Shown: positions 46,311 to 59,749, counted from the first letter of the stretch. The stretch is DNA of 64,000 nt from Clytia hemisphaerica (GCA_902728285.1 CACVBU010000397.1:613223-677222), one strand, 5' to 3'. A program made the numbers and translations. The notes: a model not told the origin generated them from the letters alone.

Positions 46311-47749
46311 TAAGATGGATTTGTTTTTCGCCGTTGTTCTGTATTACATGCAAACAAATTTACAATGTTGGAATAAGACGGATTAAGTAGATTACGACTT
46401 TTTAAAAGTTGTTAAATATTATTCAAAAGGAGGAAAAATGAAATTTGATTGGGTTTCTTTTATCTTATAGAAATTAAATCTTTCATAAATGTTCTGTCCG
46501 AAATATAATTCTGCTTGAAACTATCAAACGTGATAAAAAAATGTGTCATGAATGAAATGAAAATGTATGTTGACATCAATCAGGTATAATCAATATTGAT
46601 GCAGTTAATGATGTTCTCCAAAGGTTCTTCCAAGCCTCTCCAATCCCTGTTAAGAAAAATAGGAGGTTATTTAGTCAACCCAGTAAAAATATTGTTTTTC
46701 CTATTTGTTCTTCAATAGACTGGCAGTCCTTTTCAAAAGGATCTCGGTAATATATGGCTGTTATTGACAGTGGAAATGTTTTTTCATTTTCCCAAATCCT
46801 GATCGACTGAGTATTACGACAAAACAGCCTTTTTGCAGGTCAAAAATGCAGGTTGTTCCTAATCGCTTCAATCGCTCTCCGTCCTCAAAAGCGTAGATAC
46901 ATATCTCAGACTATAGCTAATTATATTCATGAATATGCACCATTGAAAAGTCTTCTGAGGTTAAATCACAAACTCAGCAGCTGAGTGACGTAAGATCGGT
47001 CAATAAGCCACTTGAAACCAATCATCTGTTGGGTCCTTTGGAATACATGGTAATGGCACATATCACGAATATATAAACAAATTTGTATATGTTCGAGAAA
47101 TGCTACCGATTTGGTTCACGAAAAAACCCCGAGCAAAGTAGACTTTTTTTTATTTTATAAAATAAAAAGTGTTTTTAAAATTATATCGAGTTTGACTATC
47201 CAATCAAGTGCGAGATGTTTGTTTTTGTGTTGTTGCTGCTGCTTTCACTTTTGCACACTTGCGAAACAAAGATGGCGATTTTTGTCAAGGCAGGATCCTG
47301 CTGATTTTTTAAGCTGGAAGGCATCTTTTGCTGGGTCGTTGTAAAACATGGAGTAGCTCCATGGAGTACTCCAATGGAGTACCTCTATTGGAGTACTCTA
47401 AAAATATTGCAGACCAGATTTTAGATCGCCGCGAGAGGAAAATAAAGACCTGTATAATTTTGTATTTGCTCTAAAACCACTCTGTAGCAAGAATGTTGCT
47501 TTCTGAATGGTCTCTTTTTATATCCTTCCATGCCATCTGCATCACATTGAGTATGAAATTCTCATATCAAAGAAATAAGTTGGCGGACTCCATTTATTGT
47601 GATTGTCTTATTATTTTGTTAATTGAAGTGTATTTTGTCAATAAAATGACAATGAATAATTTAATGCTCTAAAACCCCTCTGTAACCTCTCTCACAGACT
47701 GTCCCCAACTCAGAAGCAGCCACCGGGGCAAAAAGGCGAAATAGCTGTT

Positions 47750-48145
47750 CCGATTTGCCAGCCAGGAGAATATTTCTAAAAAGTTGACATATTTAGCTTC
47801 TTCGGAACAGCTCCAAATTTCCAGCTGGAAAAGTAAATTTTCTCTAGAAAAAGTTCCACATTGCCAGGAACAGCTCTACAAAAGAACTTTTTGCTTTGTT
47901 CCTTAAAATAGCTGTTCCGATTTGCCAGGAGCAACTTTGTAATTCCACAGGAACAGCTCTCTATTTCCAGCTGGAGATAAAAAGGAAAGTATCTGTTCTA
48001 ACGCAAGTGAGCAATCTTTTTATTTCAAGGGAACAGCTCTCTATTTCCAGCTGGAGATAAAAAAGCAAAAACATAGCTGTTCCGATTTGCCAGGAGCGAT
48101 TATGATACTTAATAGGAACAGCTCTGTATTTCCAGCTGGAAATTT
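47750..48145. repeat. Left arm of GGAACAGCT / TTTCCAGCTGG units
   Basis: GGAACAGCTC or its complement alternates with ATTTCCAGCTGGA and GATTTGCCAGGAGC at 30-70-bp spacing. The inverted counterpart is at 53880-54240. Confidence 0.85.
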
Positions 48146-51100
48146 GGACAACAACTTCGAGAGTTAATTTTCGCAGTCCGAGGTAAGGGGTAGTGATAGA
48201 AAAGACCTTTACATGTTTTTTATAAGCATATCTAGGCTCATATATGGCAAAAATTTAAACACAAGCTAAACATTACTTTGAGCCTTCATTTTCAGAATTT
48301 GTTTGTTTTTTGGCAGGATTTTCGAAATTTCTAAAACTTTGCTTAGGAAATAAGCATCCCTCAAAGCATTTTCAGCTTTGTAAATCTCTCGATCTAAGAA
48401 TTTCCGAGGCAGCTTTTGGGTTCATGTATTGTGAAACTTATTTTTCAGTAGAAATAATCAAATTATTATCGAGAATATTAGTTACCGGGAGGCATATCAT
48501 TTTTAGTTAAAGTTTTATAAATAAATTTCAATTTTTATAGTACAGAACAGGAAACTATGACCCATTACATTTTATATCCATACTGAAGGGTAAACGAACT
48601 TTTCCCTCGGGTAATCTGAAAAAAATTTCCAGAGGGTTTAAGGAAAGTCAAGAGGGTAAAAGTTATCTTAAAACCCGTGCACACTCACTTAAAAGGTATG
48701 AAGAACTTTTTCCAACGTTTTTTTATAGTTTTGACATTTTCAAGGGGTATCTAGTATCTACCCATTTTAACAAATTATTATTTTTTGCTTGAAAGGTTTT
48801 GTCCAGCTCCTGTATGGACACCCAATAAATAGTAAACAAATTAGTGCAGTCAATTCAATTAAACTCTCAAATTCAAATATTCAATAAAAACCATACCAAT
48901 TTCTGCATTTTGAATTCTTGGAGCTTTGAATTCATGTCCAGGTCAATTCTTTATAGCTGAAATAAAAAGATATATCAGATGAAGATATATTACTGTGTGT
49001 ACATCTTAAATAGTATATTTTGCAAACAGTGCCTCATATCTTTTCAACAACTTCGATTGAAAGTAAAGGTATTCATTACATGTACAAACCTAAAGATCAC
49101 TACTTTATGAAAAGTATGACATACTCTTTTCATCCCCTAACTAGAACAAAAAGGTTTCATCTCCAAAGAAGTGTTAAGTGCAATGCAAAAGTGTTACTTT
49201 CTGCTTGACTCATTTAAAACCTTATTATTGATGTCAAAAAGACAATCGTGACCACTACGTCAAAAGATACCGGCTAACTTTATTGGGAAGGAACTTTAGT
49301 TTTTAATGTGGCTAAAATGTGTAGCCGTATCGATTCATTTAATGATCCCTTTGTAATCTAGCATAAACCATCTCAAAGGGAAAGTATTGTTGCTCGCAAA
49401 AACGCCTTTGAAGAAGGAGCGCGTCACAACATGTCAATCCCGAGAGACAATTTCATTTTAGAGAAAATGACAAGATATAGGTAACTCGCAAAAACGTCTG
49501 TCACATTGCTGTTTATCTTAAAATGTATATATATATAAATGGTAAAATTAGCAATAATATGAAATACAAAAATATATTATATTCTGAGCAAAAAAAGGTA
49601 ACTAAGTTCAGCATAGTTCGAGAAGCGCGTCATCGCCCATAATCTTGTATCCAAACCCCCTCGTTTTTTAGACATATGAATCTTTTGGATCATTTGATTT
49701 AAAAAAGTACCAAGCCTTCCCAAAGTTATCCAAAAACACATAAAATACCTTAAGTCTCCGAATACAGCCAGACAGCAGTATCAGCATTTTAATTATATTC
49801 TATGTGTGATTTAACGTTAACAATTATTTTTAGTTATTTAATATATCTTTTAAAGTATTTCACCCCTTTGTGAAGGGTTTCAGATGAACCAGTAATGAAT
49901 AAGTCTCAGATAAACAATTTGAGGAAGTCATGAATGATTTAATTGATCATAAATATCAGAATCAATAATACAGGATACTGATGCAAAATCAATTGTTATT
50001 GATGAGGTATCAATTACTATCGACTACCTTTTGGAATTGGTTCTGACGATTAAGAATCGATCATTATCAATTAACTTCCAGTGTATCGATGGTAATTGAT
50101 TTTTCATTAATTGTTATCGATTTGTCATCAATCATCCATTGATTATTGATTTTGGTTTTCAATGTCACATACTGTGACACAAGCACCATGGCAACACAAT
50201 CCCAATTTAATAAAAATCTGATCGGAGTTACCAAAGATTACTTGTTAATTCCCAGAAAATACAGTTTGTCATCAAGAAAAGTTTCTTGATTGACAAACAC
50301 AATAATGAACTCTTAATATACGATACATACGTACAGCTACTTAGCTGTGAAACTCACACAAAAATTTTAAAATAAAATCTTCAAAGTCCAAAATGTTGAT
50401 TAAAATTTTTACATTGAACTTTTACTAATCTGCCAAAAAAGTGTAATAATACCATACTGTAATATTAAAAAATGTTTTAATCATCGGCACAAGAAATTAT
50501 GTAAAAATCACATGGACCAGACTCTCACTAAATACAATCGACAGCTTTCTTTCACTTAATAACCAACCAAAAACCAATTGATGGATTGGATATCAATCGA
50601 CTTTGATACTCCAATTGGATTAATTTTCATGAGGATTAAATTTTGCTTCTTTTGATTGTGGTAAACATGTTTAAAGTGGTCCTTTGACATTTTTTGAAAT
50701 TTTTGGTGGCGGTCTACTGCCAAATTTAAAATCATCGAAAAAATAATTGAATTTCGATTTTTGGGTATTTTTAGATCCATTAGTCTTTCTGAACATCCCC
50801 TGAAAATTTCAGAGTGATATCTTTATCATTCAGGCTGCAGTGAGCATTTTTTTCCTGCTTGGTGCTTAAAAAATCCCCCTAGCAACAGAAAAAAATCTCC
50901 TTTTAATGGAAATGATTTATTTAAATCAAGAATAGACTCTACAGAAGCTAGAAAATTGCTGTACTTTGGTTGTATGTAGTTATGTTTGATTTCTGCGTAA
51001 AACTCTCAAGTTGCCACCATTTTGTTTTGCGCATTGTGCTGGATGTGTGCTTTTAGTAGCTGACATAATGGTTTGTAGCAGATATAAATCCAAGCACAAC

Positions 51101-51190
51101 ATGATGTAACAAAGATGGAAATGTGAATTATAATGAACTGGACATAACTTCTCAAGACATACATTCTCATCTGACACCCACTACTCATAA

Positions 51191-51789
51191 CAGGGGGGGG
51201 GGTACAGAGGCAGGGTACTAACCCATAGGGTACTAACTTGATTTTTCACTCAATTTCTTTTTAGTACCACCCACCCATATTTAGTACCGGGTACTACTTC
51301 ATTTTTGCTGTAAAAAATAGAGACACCACCCCCTAAAATCTTATATTTTACAGATTAGACCAAAAGAGAGGGTGTTAGTTTTTCTGACTGAAATGGACAG
51401 ATAATTCAAACAAACTATCATTGATTAAGTCAGAGGCTTTTGTCCTTTGATTTTAATAACACATTTCTTGACCATTTCGGAAGTTTTGTCTTCACAAAAA
51501 TCAAAAAAATTCTCAAAAGAGTAAAAAAAAGTTTCTCAATTAAAAAAAATTTCAAATCAAGAAAATAATATTTGAAAAAAGTCAAAATATTACAAAAGAC
51601 TACTTTTTTTATTGAAAAAGGAGCAAAACTCTGTGAAAAAGTACCCAAATAGTACCCTGTACTTGCTAAAAGAGTGAAAAATACACACCCCCACCCGTAA
51701 AGTAGTACCGGGTACTAACTTTTTTGAAATGCAAAAATAGACACCACCACCCGGCTATGGGTTAGTACCCTGCCTTTGTACCCCCCCTG
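51191..51789. repeat. MITE with CAGGGGGG termini, fuller copy, 7-bp target duplication
   Basis: CAGGGGGGGGGGTACAGAGG at the left is inverted at the right (CCTTTGTACCCCCCCTG). CTCATAA lies exactly at 51184-51190 and 51790-51796. Nearly identical interior to 3979-4404, with about 170 bp more on the left. Confidence 0.88.
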
Positions 51790-52387
51790 CTCATAACCAC
51801 CTTAGGTCAAGTCAGCTCATTGTCAATTCAAGTCTATATATGAATGAAAATATGCACCAGAAAGGTTTTTATGGCTACAGAGTCATTCCGGACTATCAAT
51901 GAACAATTTGTCACAGTTTTGTGGCAGTTTTTACTCAAATTTTATGTTTTCGCAAGGTCACAAAAAAATTTGCTTTGTTTACTGACTTAAGCGCAACACG
52001 TTTTTGTTTATTTTTGTACTGTGGCTGAAGAGGACCTTTTAGTTTGTATTTCGTTTGCGTTGTATCGCACCGTTCAGCCTTTTAACACGCAGCCACATTT
52101 TTCTCAGGTTTGCATGTACCTTGTCAGGAATATCTCAGGATCAGATAAAGACTTTGACTCGAAATTTTCAGGGAAATTGTTGTTTGGCATGCAATGAATT
52201 AATTAGGTTTTTTAAAAACTGGTTTCCTGACTTAAAATCTCAAAAATCAATTTTTTAGGATTCAGACCCTCTGAAAAATATTTTTGAAAACATTTTCAAT
52301 TCATAGCTCAACTCAGTGTTTCAGAAAGTCTGACACAGGATTTTTGGAATATCACCTTGTAAAAAAAAATTCACGGCTTAGACCTTG

Positions 52388-52738
52388 GGGCCGTCCCCGT
52401 AGTACGTACACACTAAGATGTTGAAAATCAAGTACCCCCTCCCCCTGTACGCAAGCGTACACAAATGGCTATACCCCCTCTATCTAGTAAGTATGTAGTT
52501 TTCCCCTAGTTCTGAACCGCCTCTAAAAGCATAGGTTGAATGGGGTTAAGAAAACCTAATTATGACGCCATAAATACAAAAAGAAATGTATAAATATAAG
52601 TAGTTTTTGAAGAAATTGGGACATGCATTAGGTTACCCGAGTATGTAACATTTCCATTTGACCCCTCCCCCTGTCAAAAGCACAAGCTTTTGAGAAGATC
52701 CCCCTCCCTCTTAGTGCGTACGTTCTATGTGGACGGCC
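52388..52738. repeat. MITE with GTACGTACACACTAAG arms
   Basis: GGGCCGTCCCCGTAGTACGT at the left is inverted as ACGTTCTATGTGGACGGCC at the right. Same family as 10218-10378. Confidence 0.7.
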
Positions 52739-52913
52739 GCCTTTTCAGATTTCCATTCAGACTTATTTTTGTGCGGGTGTCATCTGAAAAATCGAAAAAA
52801 AATTTCCCTGATTATTAACTTTACTTGATAATCTTTTTTAATTTTTGAGAAGTGAGGTTTGGTTGCCTATCCATTGAACAAAACATTGGTAAAAAAAGAT
52901 ATACACGCTTTTT

Positions 52914-53151
52914 TTTTATAAGAATGGTGTAAATCCATTTCATCATGGATATTCTTAACTTTTTTGGGAAAATCATCCTAAAATATTCTTACAGCATTCT
53001 TAGGTTAGGATCCTAATTCAGACTAGATTTAACATTTAGTACATACGTCTCAAAATTCCATGATGGTGATATTCTTAGCATATTTTTAATTTTTTGGTCA
53101 TTTTCATCATGGACATTCTTATAAAGTGTATTTTTATAAAAAAAAAGCGTG
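52914..53151. repeat. MITE, CACGC(T)n ATAAGAA ends, TA target duplication
   Basis: TA-CACGCTTTTTTTTTATAAG at the left and TATAAAAAAAAAGCGTG-TA at the right. A second family member is at 56573-56828. Confidence 0.75.
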
Positions 53152-55454
53152 TAGCAAATTATTTATAGAAAAGGCTTGATTCCCCATCACCATCAGTTGA
53201 TATCCAATCAATCAATCAGTTATTGATTGGTCATCAATGGTTGGGAAAAAGTTATCGATTGTATAGAGTGGGAGAGTCTGGTATAGAACTGAAAAGTTAA
53301 AAAAACATACCTGCTCATGCTTTTCAGTTTTGAAGTTTGATGTTTTCAGTGTTCTTCTTGACAGTGTTTCATTTTATTCAGTTGTGATCCACCAAAATGT
53401 CATGATGAGTTGAGTTGTTAAAAGATTAGTCCATTTTTGCTCAAAGAACCACAAAAATATCCTCCCCAGTTTCTTCCAGAATAACTGCAAAAGCGTTTCA
53501 TACAGTTAATCAGTGATTTGTGGCAAGGATCATGATGTTAGGTTAAGATTTACTTTGAAATAGCTTTAACTATTGCAAAGTTTGTACTTCGATACCAACC
53601 AGAAAAAAATAGTTTCGCGCCACTCTGCTACCATTTTGCAAATTCTATTTTCTTACTTCGTGTAAAGACGGGGGTTACTAGATAGTTTAGTTTTACGCTG
53701 GCATTTTATTTTCTGCTACTTTCATGATTTTGTAAAAAACTCTCATTCAAACGATGTAATTTTCTAAACTGTGAAAGTTATGGTAGAAATTTTTTTCTAA
53801 TTTTACAATTGCTTGCTATCATAGCTTACATTTTATGTTACCCCCGTGTTTTTAAATCAAGAGTTTTTAAATTAAGACAGCTCGGAACACAAATCTCTCC
53901 TGGAAAAGTGCCCTACTGTAGAGGAACAGCTCATTTTTTTCAATTTTTTTCAATTTGCCAGCAAAAAATTTAGCTGTTCCTACTCCAGTAGGGAAGTTTT
54001 CCAGGAGCGTCTTGTTTTAAACTGTCTAAGGAGCAGCTCCGAAAAATCGACCGGAACAGCTCTAAATTTCCAGCTGGCTAATTCAAGGAACAGCTCAATC
54101 TTTCGATCTTTGTACAGAAAAAAAAACTTAATCTCGACCGGAACAGCTCCAGATTTCCAGCTAGTTGGCTACAGGAACAGCTCCCAAGTTCTATAAGGCC
54201 ATTTCCAGCTGAGGGGGGTCTCCGGAACAGCTATTCCGTCTTTTGCCCTCGGTGGCTGCTTTCGCCAACTGCCATTTCATATCCAGTCATACTACCTGCA
54301 TCATATTGAGTATGATAAAAATTCCTTTTGGAAATGGGTTGATAAGCTATGTATTCTATGATTGTAACAATATTTTCTTTAAAAAAGTCAATCTGTTGAC
54401 AAAAGGACAAAAGAAAAATATTGCTTAAGAAAGCTCCTAGTGCCCTACTGGTGTTACATAGATAATATAACACATAATACTATATACAATTACACTGATA
54501 TTATATGTATTATTATAAAGTGTTTGATATATCAGAGCTATTCTGCAAGCTAAATCTGGTCTGTTAATTGTAGAATCAACAAAGATTTTTAAGCAGAGAG
54601 CGTGCGCTATATGAGCTTTAGTGCCAGAAATGATGGCAGCCATTTTTTCACAAACAAATACTTGAGAAATTCTTTTGATTGCTATAAATTGGAAGTTTAC
54701 AGCTGGTGGAAAAGGTTGATTATCAAATTTGTGATATTCATCGCTCTGACAGGTATTTTAGGGGGTACTCCATTAGGTACTCCATTGGAGTACTCCATGG
54801 AGCTAATCCATGTTTTACAACGACCCTCTTTTGCTTGTAAAATAACGTTGCTGCTGTTCACACTTATTGTAGATTTTACGCGAGTATCATTCTTGAGGTT
54901 TTTTACCACTACCTCTGGAGTCTGGGAGAGGAGAGCTGTCCTACCATCCACACAGTAATGTGACAATGTGCGTGGCTGTTTTCTTTTGTTGTCAACTGAA
55001 ATTTTCGATAATGGTTTGACAGATGGTTGTTTACCTTGTGGCATCCATACTGCATGGCACATTTTTGTGACAATTGATTGGAGTAACCATTCCTATTACA
55101 TCAATTGATCTCATTGAAAACTATTTTTATGGCTTGTTGAGATCAAACCAAAATATCTGCAATAGTCAAGTCAGATTTAAAGCAACATTTGGATTTCGAA
55201 ATAATTTAACATTTAGACTTTATAATTTTATTGGAAATGTCATGTCATGGTTAAACTTTACATTCAGCCGAACAATGATTATTTTGTCATGTTGTCAATA
55301 CACGTTTCAACGTATTTGGGTAGGTAAACGCTTTTATACGAAAAAGATCATGCATACGCCATCGAATATTGGGTGATTGTGGTCAGTAACATTTGTTGAG
55401 GAGGTATGCTGCGAAGAACTGACACGTTATTTTTTAATGGGCCTTATCAGAGTT

Positions 55455-55583
55455 TTTGACTTTTCTAAAAAAGCGATGCATTGAGGGATTGTTTCGAGTG
55501 TATTATTGCAAATAATATCTCTTAGGAACACTCCTCCAGGGAATTCTATTGTAATACACATCGCTTTTTTAGAAAAATTTAAA
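55455..55583. repeat. Small MITE with AAAAAAGCGATG arms
   Basis: TTTTCTAAAAAAGCGATGCA near 55462 is inverted at CATCGCTTTTTTAGAAAA (55560-55577). The spacer is about 80 bp. Confidence 0.65.
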
Positions 55584-56572
55584 ACTCCCACCTATACAGT
55601 AAGGTCTATTATTTAAAACGACATAAGAAAGACTTTGTTGTAGTTTGAGATCAGGCAAACGCAAACATTACCAGATTCCCATCAAGATTCAATATTAATA
55701 TTATGTAGCTACGTATAATATAATGCAACACTAGACAGCACTAGAAGGGGGACAAATTGTGAATGTTTTGGTGGTACATGGTGGGATGTTTTGTGTGTGA
55801 CATGTGATGCTTAATTTAATGACATTAAATTTTACATGTTAAGGCAGCAATCAGAAAATACACTTCCATTTTATTTTTAATCTTTTTAAGTCATAGTAGA
55901 AAATTTCAAATTCACTGCTGCTGGTGGTCAAACACTTTAAATGATTTGCAAATAAAATAAGCTCTTTCACAGAATTTTCCTCAAAATTCTTGAACATGTC
56001 ACTGGCAAAATGAAATGCATGGAGAGGTTCGTGATCGCTGCCTTATAATATTGGAATGTTTCAAGGGGTTTGAAGTCATTGCATGATTTGCTTTTTTGAT
56101 TGCATGAATGTATGAAAACTAGTAGTGAATTATAAATTAGTTATAAATTTTTGTAAAAATGGATTTTATTATTTAGTTATGACATCCTAAACTATCAAAA
56201 AGTCTATATTATAATGTCACATTTACTGTAATATTTCAAAACTACAGAATCAAAACAATGACGAGAAAGACTACATTTTATTACTATAAACTACACATCA
56301 GGTGTGTTATTGTTTTAAGGACTTAATGATTGAAATAGGGTCTTTTTTCACAGGATACGTTTGTTGAAAAATTCTAGAAGGATCTTTTAAAAATCATCAA
56401 ATTATTTTCAGTTTAAAAACCCTGTATGAAATATTCAGTGTTACCCTTTTTTTTAAATACCACTGTATTACCCCTATAAGTCCATGCTACGATGCTACTC
56501 TTACAGTTTTAGTTTTTATATTTTGTTATCTTACCTTTTACCCTTTTTCCAGGAAGATTTTTGAAGCTACTA

Positions 56573-56828
56573 CACGTTTTTTTTTTTTATAAGAACAAAC
56601 TATATAAGAACATAAGGCTTCGAGGCCCAAAAATTTAAGAACATTCTAAGAACATTCTAAGGCTTTGGAGACTTAAAAACATGCATTTTCTTAAGAAATT
56701 ACATCAAAATGCTTAAAAAATGCTGAAAATAAGAACATTTTAAGAACATTTTTAGGCTTCAAATCCAAAAAACTAAGAACATCCGAAGGCTTCGAAAATT
56801 TTTGACGTTCTTATAAAAATAAAACGTG
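56573..56828. repeat. MITE, CACG(T)n ATAAGAAC ends, TA target duplication
   Basis: TA-CACGTTTTTTTTTTTATAAG at the left, CTTATAAAAATAAAACGTG-TA at the right. The interior repeats AAGAACATTCTAAGGCTT. Related to 52914-53151. Confidence 0.75.
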
Positions 56829-56960
56829 TACAAAAGTATTACAAAATCGAGTACAAATGACTTTTTGTCTTCTAATTTTCAAACATCCTCTTCTTTGGCA
56901 TTATTTTTATGACTCACTAATAAATTCTAGGTAAAATGTAAGGTCTTATTAGTTTATTTT

Positions 56961-59749
56961 TTAAATTCTGCATTTATTATAATGGAGTCGATTTCTGGTA
57001 CATTTTGAGATTTCTTCGCTTTGCGAAAACAGAACACTCGTTCCGCAACCCCTTTTATGTTGATTCCAGTATGACTCGATATTCTGAAAATGATTAAATA
57101 AAAGTGTAAAAAAGTGATAAAATTATAATAAATTATAACTGTTGTTAGCCCTCTAAGTGCCAAAGTTTGATTATCCGCCCATCCGACATGAGCAATTAAA
57201 TCGCTGTTTATTTTTATTCGGTCTACCAACGCCGTACCCCCTTTCATCCGTTTGGTAATATAAAGCCTAACTGGCCATGTCTAATAGCACGCTTTGGGAA
57301 GCCCTTTCATGCGCTGTCTTTTATCACAAAATTGGCACAAAATCGTTGCCAGTTTCAGATGTTTGTTTGAAATGTTTGTACTCCGTAAATGTAGGATATA
57401 TTGATATATCGTCTAGGGGTGGCAAAATATGATCAAAACTTGCCTTGTTTGGGGGTAAATACATTTTTTTTGTAAAAGGCTAATTTCAAAATTTGTCTTA
57501 CGCGTTGTCCATGGCGAATCATTGACTCGTCAACTTGAACCACGAAATTCTGGCCACCACCACCAACATTGATCGGGTTCCTCTGCAAGTCTCTGGCACA
57601 TACCAGTCGAAGCAGTTGATACATGTCAATTATGACTTGTTTTGACATATTTGTTAACTGTCTGACATATTTCACTTGGATGCCATTAGATCAATAATAT
57701 ATGGCCATGAATAATTTGGGTAATGGCACTTTAGTCCATTGCTGGAATATGGTACCGTCACGTATCTTGATTTTTCGCCGACACGGTCTACCACATCTCC
57801 TATTAATGAAATATAGAATAAAATTCGTTTTTTCTTAAAATTCTAATTTTTAGAATAGGTTAACATGAATCAACTTTTAAAATTTGAGACGACAGCAGCA
57901 TGACTGTCGTATTTGAATCTTCTGAAATAAAATTCAAAACGAGTAATCATCTCAACGATTTCGGAGTGGGGGTAAGAATTGTAACCGAGATTGAAGAGGT
58001 TTCTAAATATCAGACTATCAAAGACATTGATTAGAGGCTGTTGTCCGCAGATATGTAATTTTTGCACAAAAATGTAATTTCTGCGCAGATATGTAATTAT
58101 TTTGCGCAAAAATGTAATTTCTTGGTTTTTACAAAGTAACTATGGGGTAGTGCCAAAATCATTTTTTACCCTGTTTCCATTCAGACTTTCGTAGTCGGGT
58201 GCAACTGCCGTAATTCTTTTTGCTGGGATAACATATACACACCTGTCTGAGAACATAAAGTTCAAATGCAATTGAATCCCAATAGTCCAGGCCAGGCCAG
58301 CCCCCGCGCTGCTTGCTCGATCGATAGGATCGATAATCAGAACGAAACTATGAATTTTCATTTTGTGACGTAATGTCAAAAAGAAGATGCTGAAGTGTCA
58401 TCAAATTCGTTCAGTAGCGTCAATTTTAGAAATATATAGCCTCCGCGGAAGCCACTATATCAGCGAGTTTATGTATCGAAGGATATAGCGAGCACCTCAC
58501 TAAAAGCCGGGATTTTTTATCTCGTTTCTTAGTGAGTTCAACTTTGACGATTTCTGAAAAATAGAAGCATTTCAAGTGTTTTGGCGCAAATTCGATTCTA
58601 TTCGTTACTGCAATGTTTAAAGTGATGTCAAAAAATCGAATGTTTGGAGCCCGAAAACCCGAGCTCCAAAGTAAAAACATCGGTTCTTACATATCTGCGT
58701 AGTCTGTACCACCCCGCCGCCACGGGCGTTTTTATATTTTGAACAAAACTTGCCGTGTGTCGGTCTGTTACGTTTAGCGAGATTCTGTGTCTCAGTTTGT
58801 CCCAGTTTTCTTGGACAAAATCTTAAAAAACACAAGAGCAGGAGTGCTTTTTTGAAAATTGAAAGATGCCATTGCATTGACGTGTTTAAAGTAACGTCAC
58901 TTTAGTTGAGATGTTTTGAATGCTAAAAATAGTTACGCTCCACCCGAGAGACATTCGAAGATTTTTGAAAAAGGTGTGAGACAGGGAATGTTACCTAACC
59001 GTAGTAGACCCTATTTCGCATTATCTTTTCAGTCAGCGAAGAAGAGTCTGGTACAGGCTAATATCTGCGCAGCTCATAATTTGTCTGCGCAAAATAATTA
59101 CATATCTGCGCACAACAGAGGCTTTAGAAATACCGTTTCAAAATGCAAGCTCAATTTAGGTATTGCACTTTTGAAATTAATATTGTATTCCGCGTAGCTA
59201 CATCAGCAGGAGCCGGTTACCACTTTTCTAAAAACTCCGATCAAATACAGAGGATATAACTTAGGGTTTTTCATTTTAGTGTTTACTTCCTTTTCCTTCT
59301 TTTTCGAAAATTTTAAACCTGTGGTGGGAGATGCCTCTGCAAAATTTATGATTATGACACGAAAGGATCGCGATAAGAACACTGTCGTACTATTTACTTA
59401 AAAAGTGGTTTCCGTGTAATTCTCCCTTCGAACAACGAAGGAACCACAGACAAGAAATTTTATGCGATTATTGCATTAAATTCAACAGGACAGTACCGTA
59501 CCGTATTAGTTAACAATAGGTTGAAGCAAAATCTTACCAGCTGTATCCATCTGGAACATTGTCAGCTGTCAAAGCCATTTGTCCACCGCAAACAACGCAT
59601 ACCTTGTTTTGTGGTATAAGAGCTTTTCCTTGAAGGAAGTGAATTATCTCAATTTTTGACCCCCCAAACAGCAATGCACCCCATCGATCTAAAAATTGTC
59701 GATGAGCGCGAGCTGCGGCTGCTTGAGGTACTACCTGAGCTGCTGCCAT
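56961..59749 (-). pseudogene. ISXO2/IS1595-like (Merlin-type) transposase, broken
   Basis: Exon 1 (59538-59749, MAAAQVVPQ...) ends in a zinc-ribbon half, CVVCGGQMALTADNVPDGYS, with a GT donor inside a Trp codon. Exon 2 (57502-57799) continues W-RCGRPCRRKIKIR, then KLFMAIYY, an in-frame TGA, and SNGIQVKYVRQLTNMSKQVI, and reaches the first catalytic Asp in FVVQVDESMIRHGQR. The TGA replaces a residue that is usually Trp in this family (YxWS). A further exon at 56961-57083 begins NIESYWNQHKR, the family's final catalytic Glu block. The exon carrying the middle Asp was not found convincingly. The family cuts and pastes DNA with a DDE core. Intron 1 holds an inserted element (58040-59116). Confidence 0.72.
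58040..59116. repeat. 1.08-kb element with CGCAGATATGTAATT subrepeats, 7-bp target duplication
   Basis: GTTGTCCGCAGATATGTAAT at the left is inverted at the right (...CATATCTGCGCACAAC). AGAGGCT flanks at 58033-58039 and 59117-59123. The arms repeat the TGCGCA / ATGTAATT core three to four times. It lies in intron 1 of the minus-strand transposase remnant. Confidence 0.85.

Larger units (their letters stand above)
50520..53285. repeat. Inverted-repeat pair, about 85-bp arms, 2.8 kb apart
   Basis: ACCAGACTCTCACTAAATAC...GGATTGGATATCAATC at about 50517-50601 is inverted at about 53195-53285 (GTTGATATCCAATC...AGAGTGGGAGAGTCTGGT). The arms are imperfect. It is inside the 6.55-kb element and itself contains MITEs. 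Target duplication not resolved. Confidence 0.6.
47711..54264. mobile_element. 6.55-kb element with GGAACAGCT subrepeat TIRs and 6-bp target duplication
   Basis: The ends CAGAAGCAGCCACCG and CGGTGGCTGCTTTCG are inverted. CCAACT flanks at 47705-47710 and 54265-54270. Each arm is about 400 bp (47711-48145; 53880-54264) and contains six to eight units of GGAACAGCTC...TTTCCAGCTGG. The interior has MITEs (51191-51789, 52388-52738, 52914-53151) and an inverted-repeat pair (50520-53285), with no recognisable protein. Confidence 0.85.
47333..54826. mobile_element. 7.5-kb inverted-repeat element with perfect 9-bp target duplication
   Basis: Left GGGTCGTTGTAAAACATGG and the following AGTAGCTCCATGGAGTACTC are inverted at 54749-54826. 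TCTTTTGCT flanks at 47324-47332 and 54827-54835. Arms are about 70 bp and built of GGAGTACTCC-like palindromes. Inside the arms, at about 47527 and 54297, the phrase CTGCATCAYATTGAGTATGA occurs in direct orientation. The centre is occupied by the element at 47711-54264. No transposase is recognised. A 9-bp duplication would fit Mutator-like or Merlin elements. Confidence 0.88.

Noticed and set aside
46595..46651. Minus-strand exon-like segment after TTTCTTAACAG, reading DWRGLEEPLENI
   Set aside because: It has an acceptor-like start and a vague likeness to a DDE middle block, but it is too short and no neighbouring exon supports it.
54697..55062. Minus-strand 121-codon ORF reading MCHAVWMPQGKQPS
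   Set aside because: It crosses the boundary and TIR of the 7.5-kb element, so it cannot be one ancestral gene.
57110..57300. Missing catalytic middle exon of the minus-strand transposase
   Set aside because: A frame reading KINSDLIAHVGWADNQ lies in the right place but does not match the expected block and has no good splice sites.
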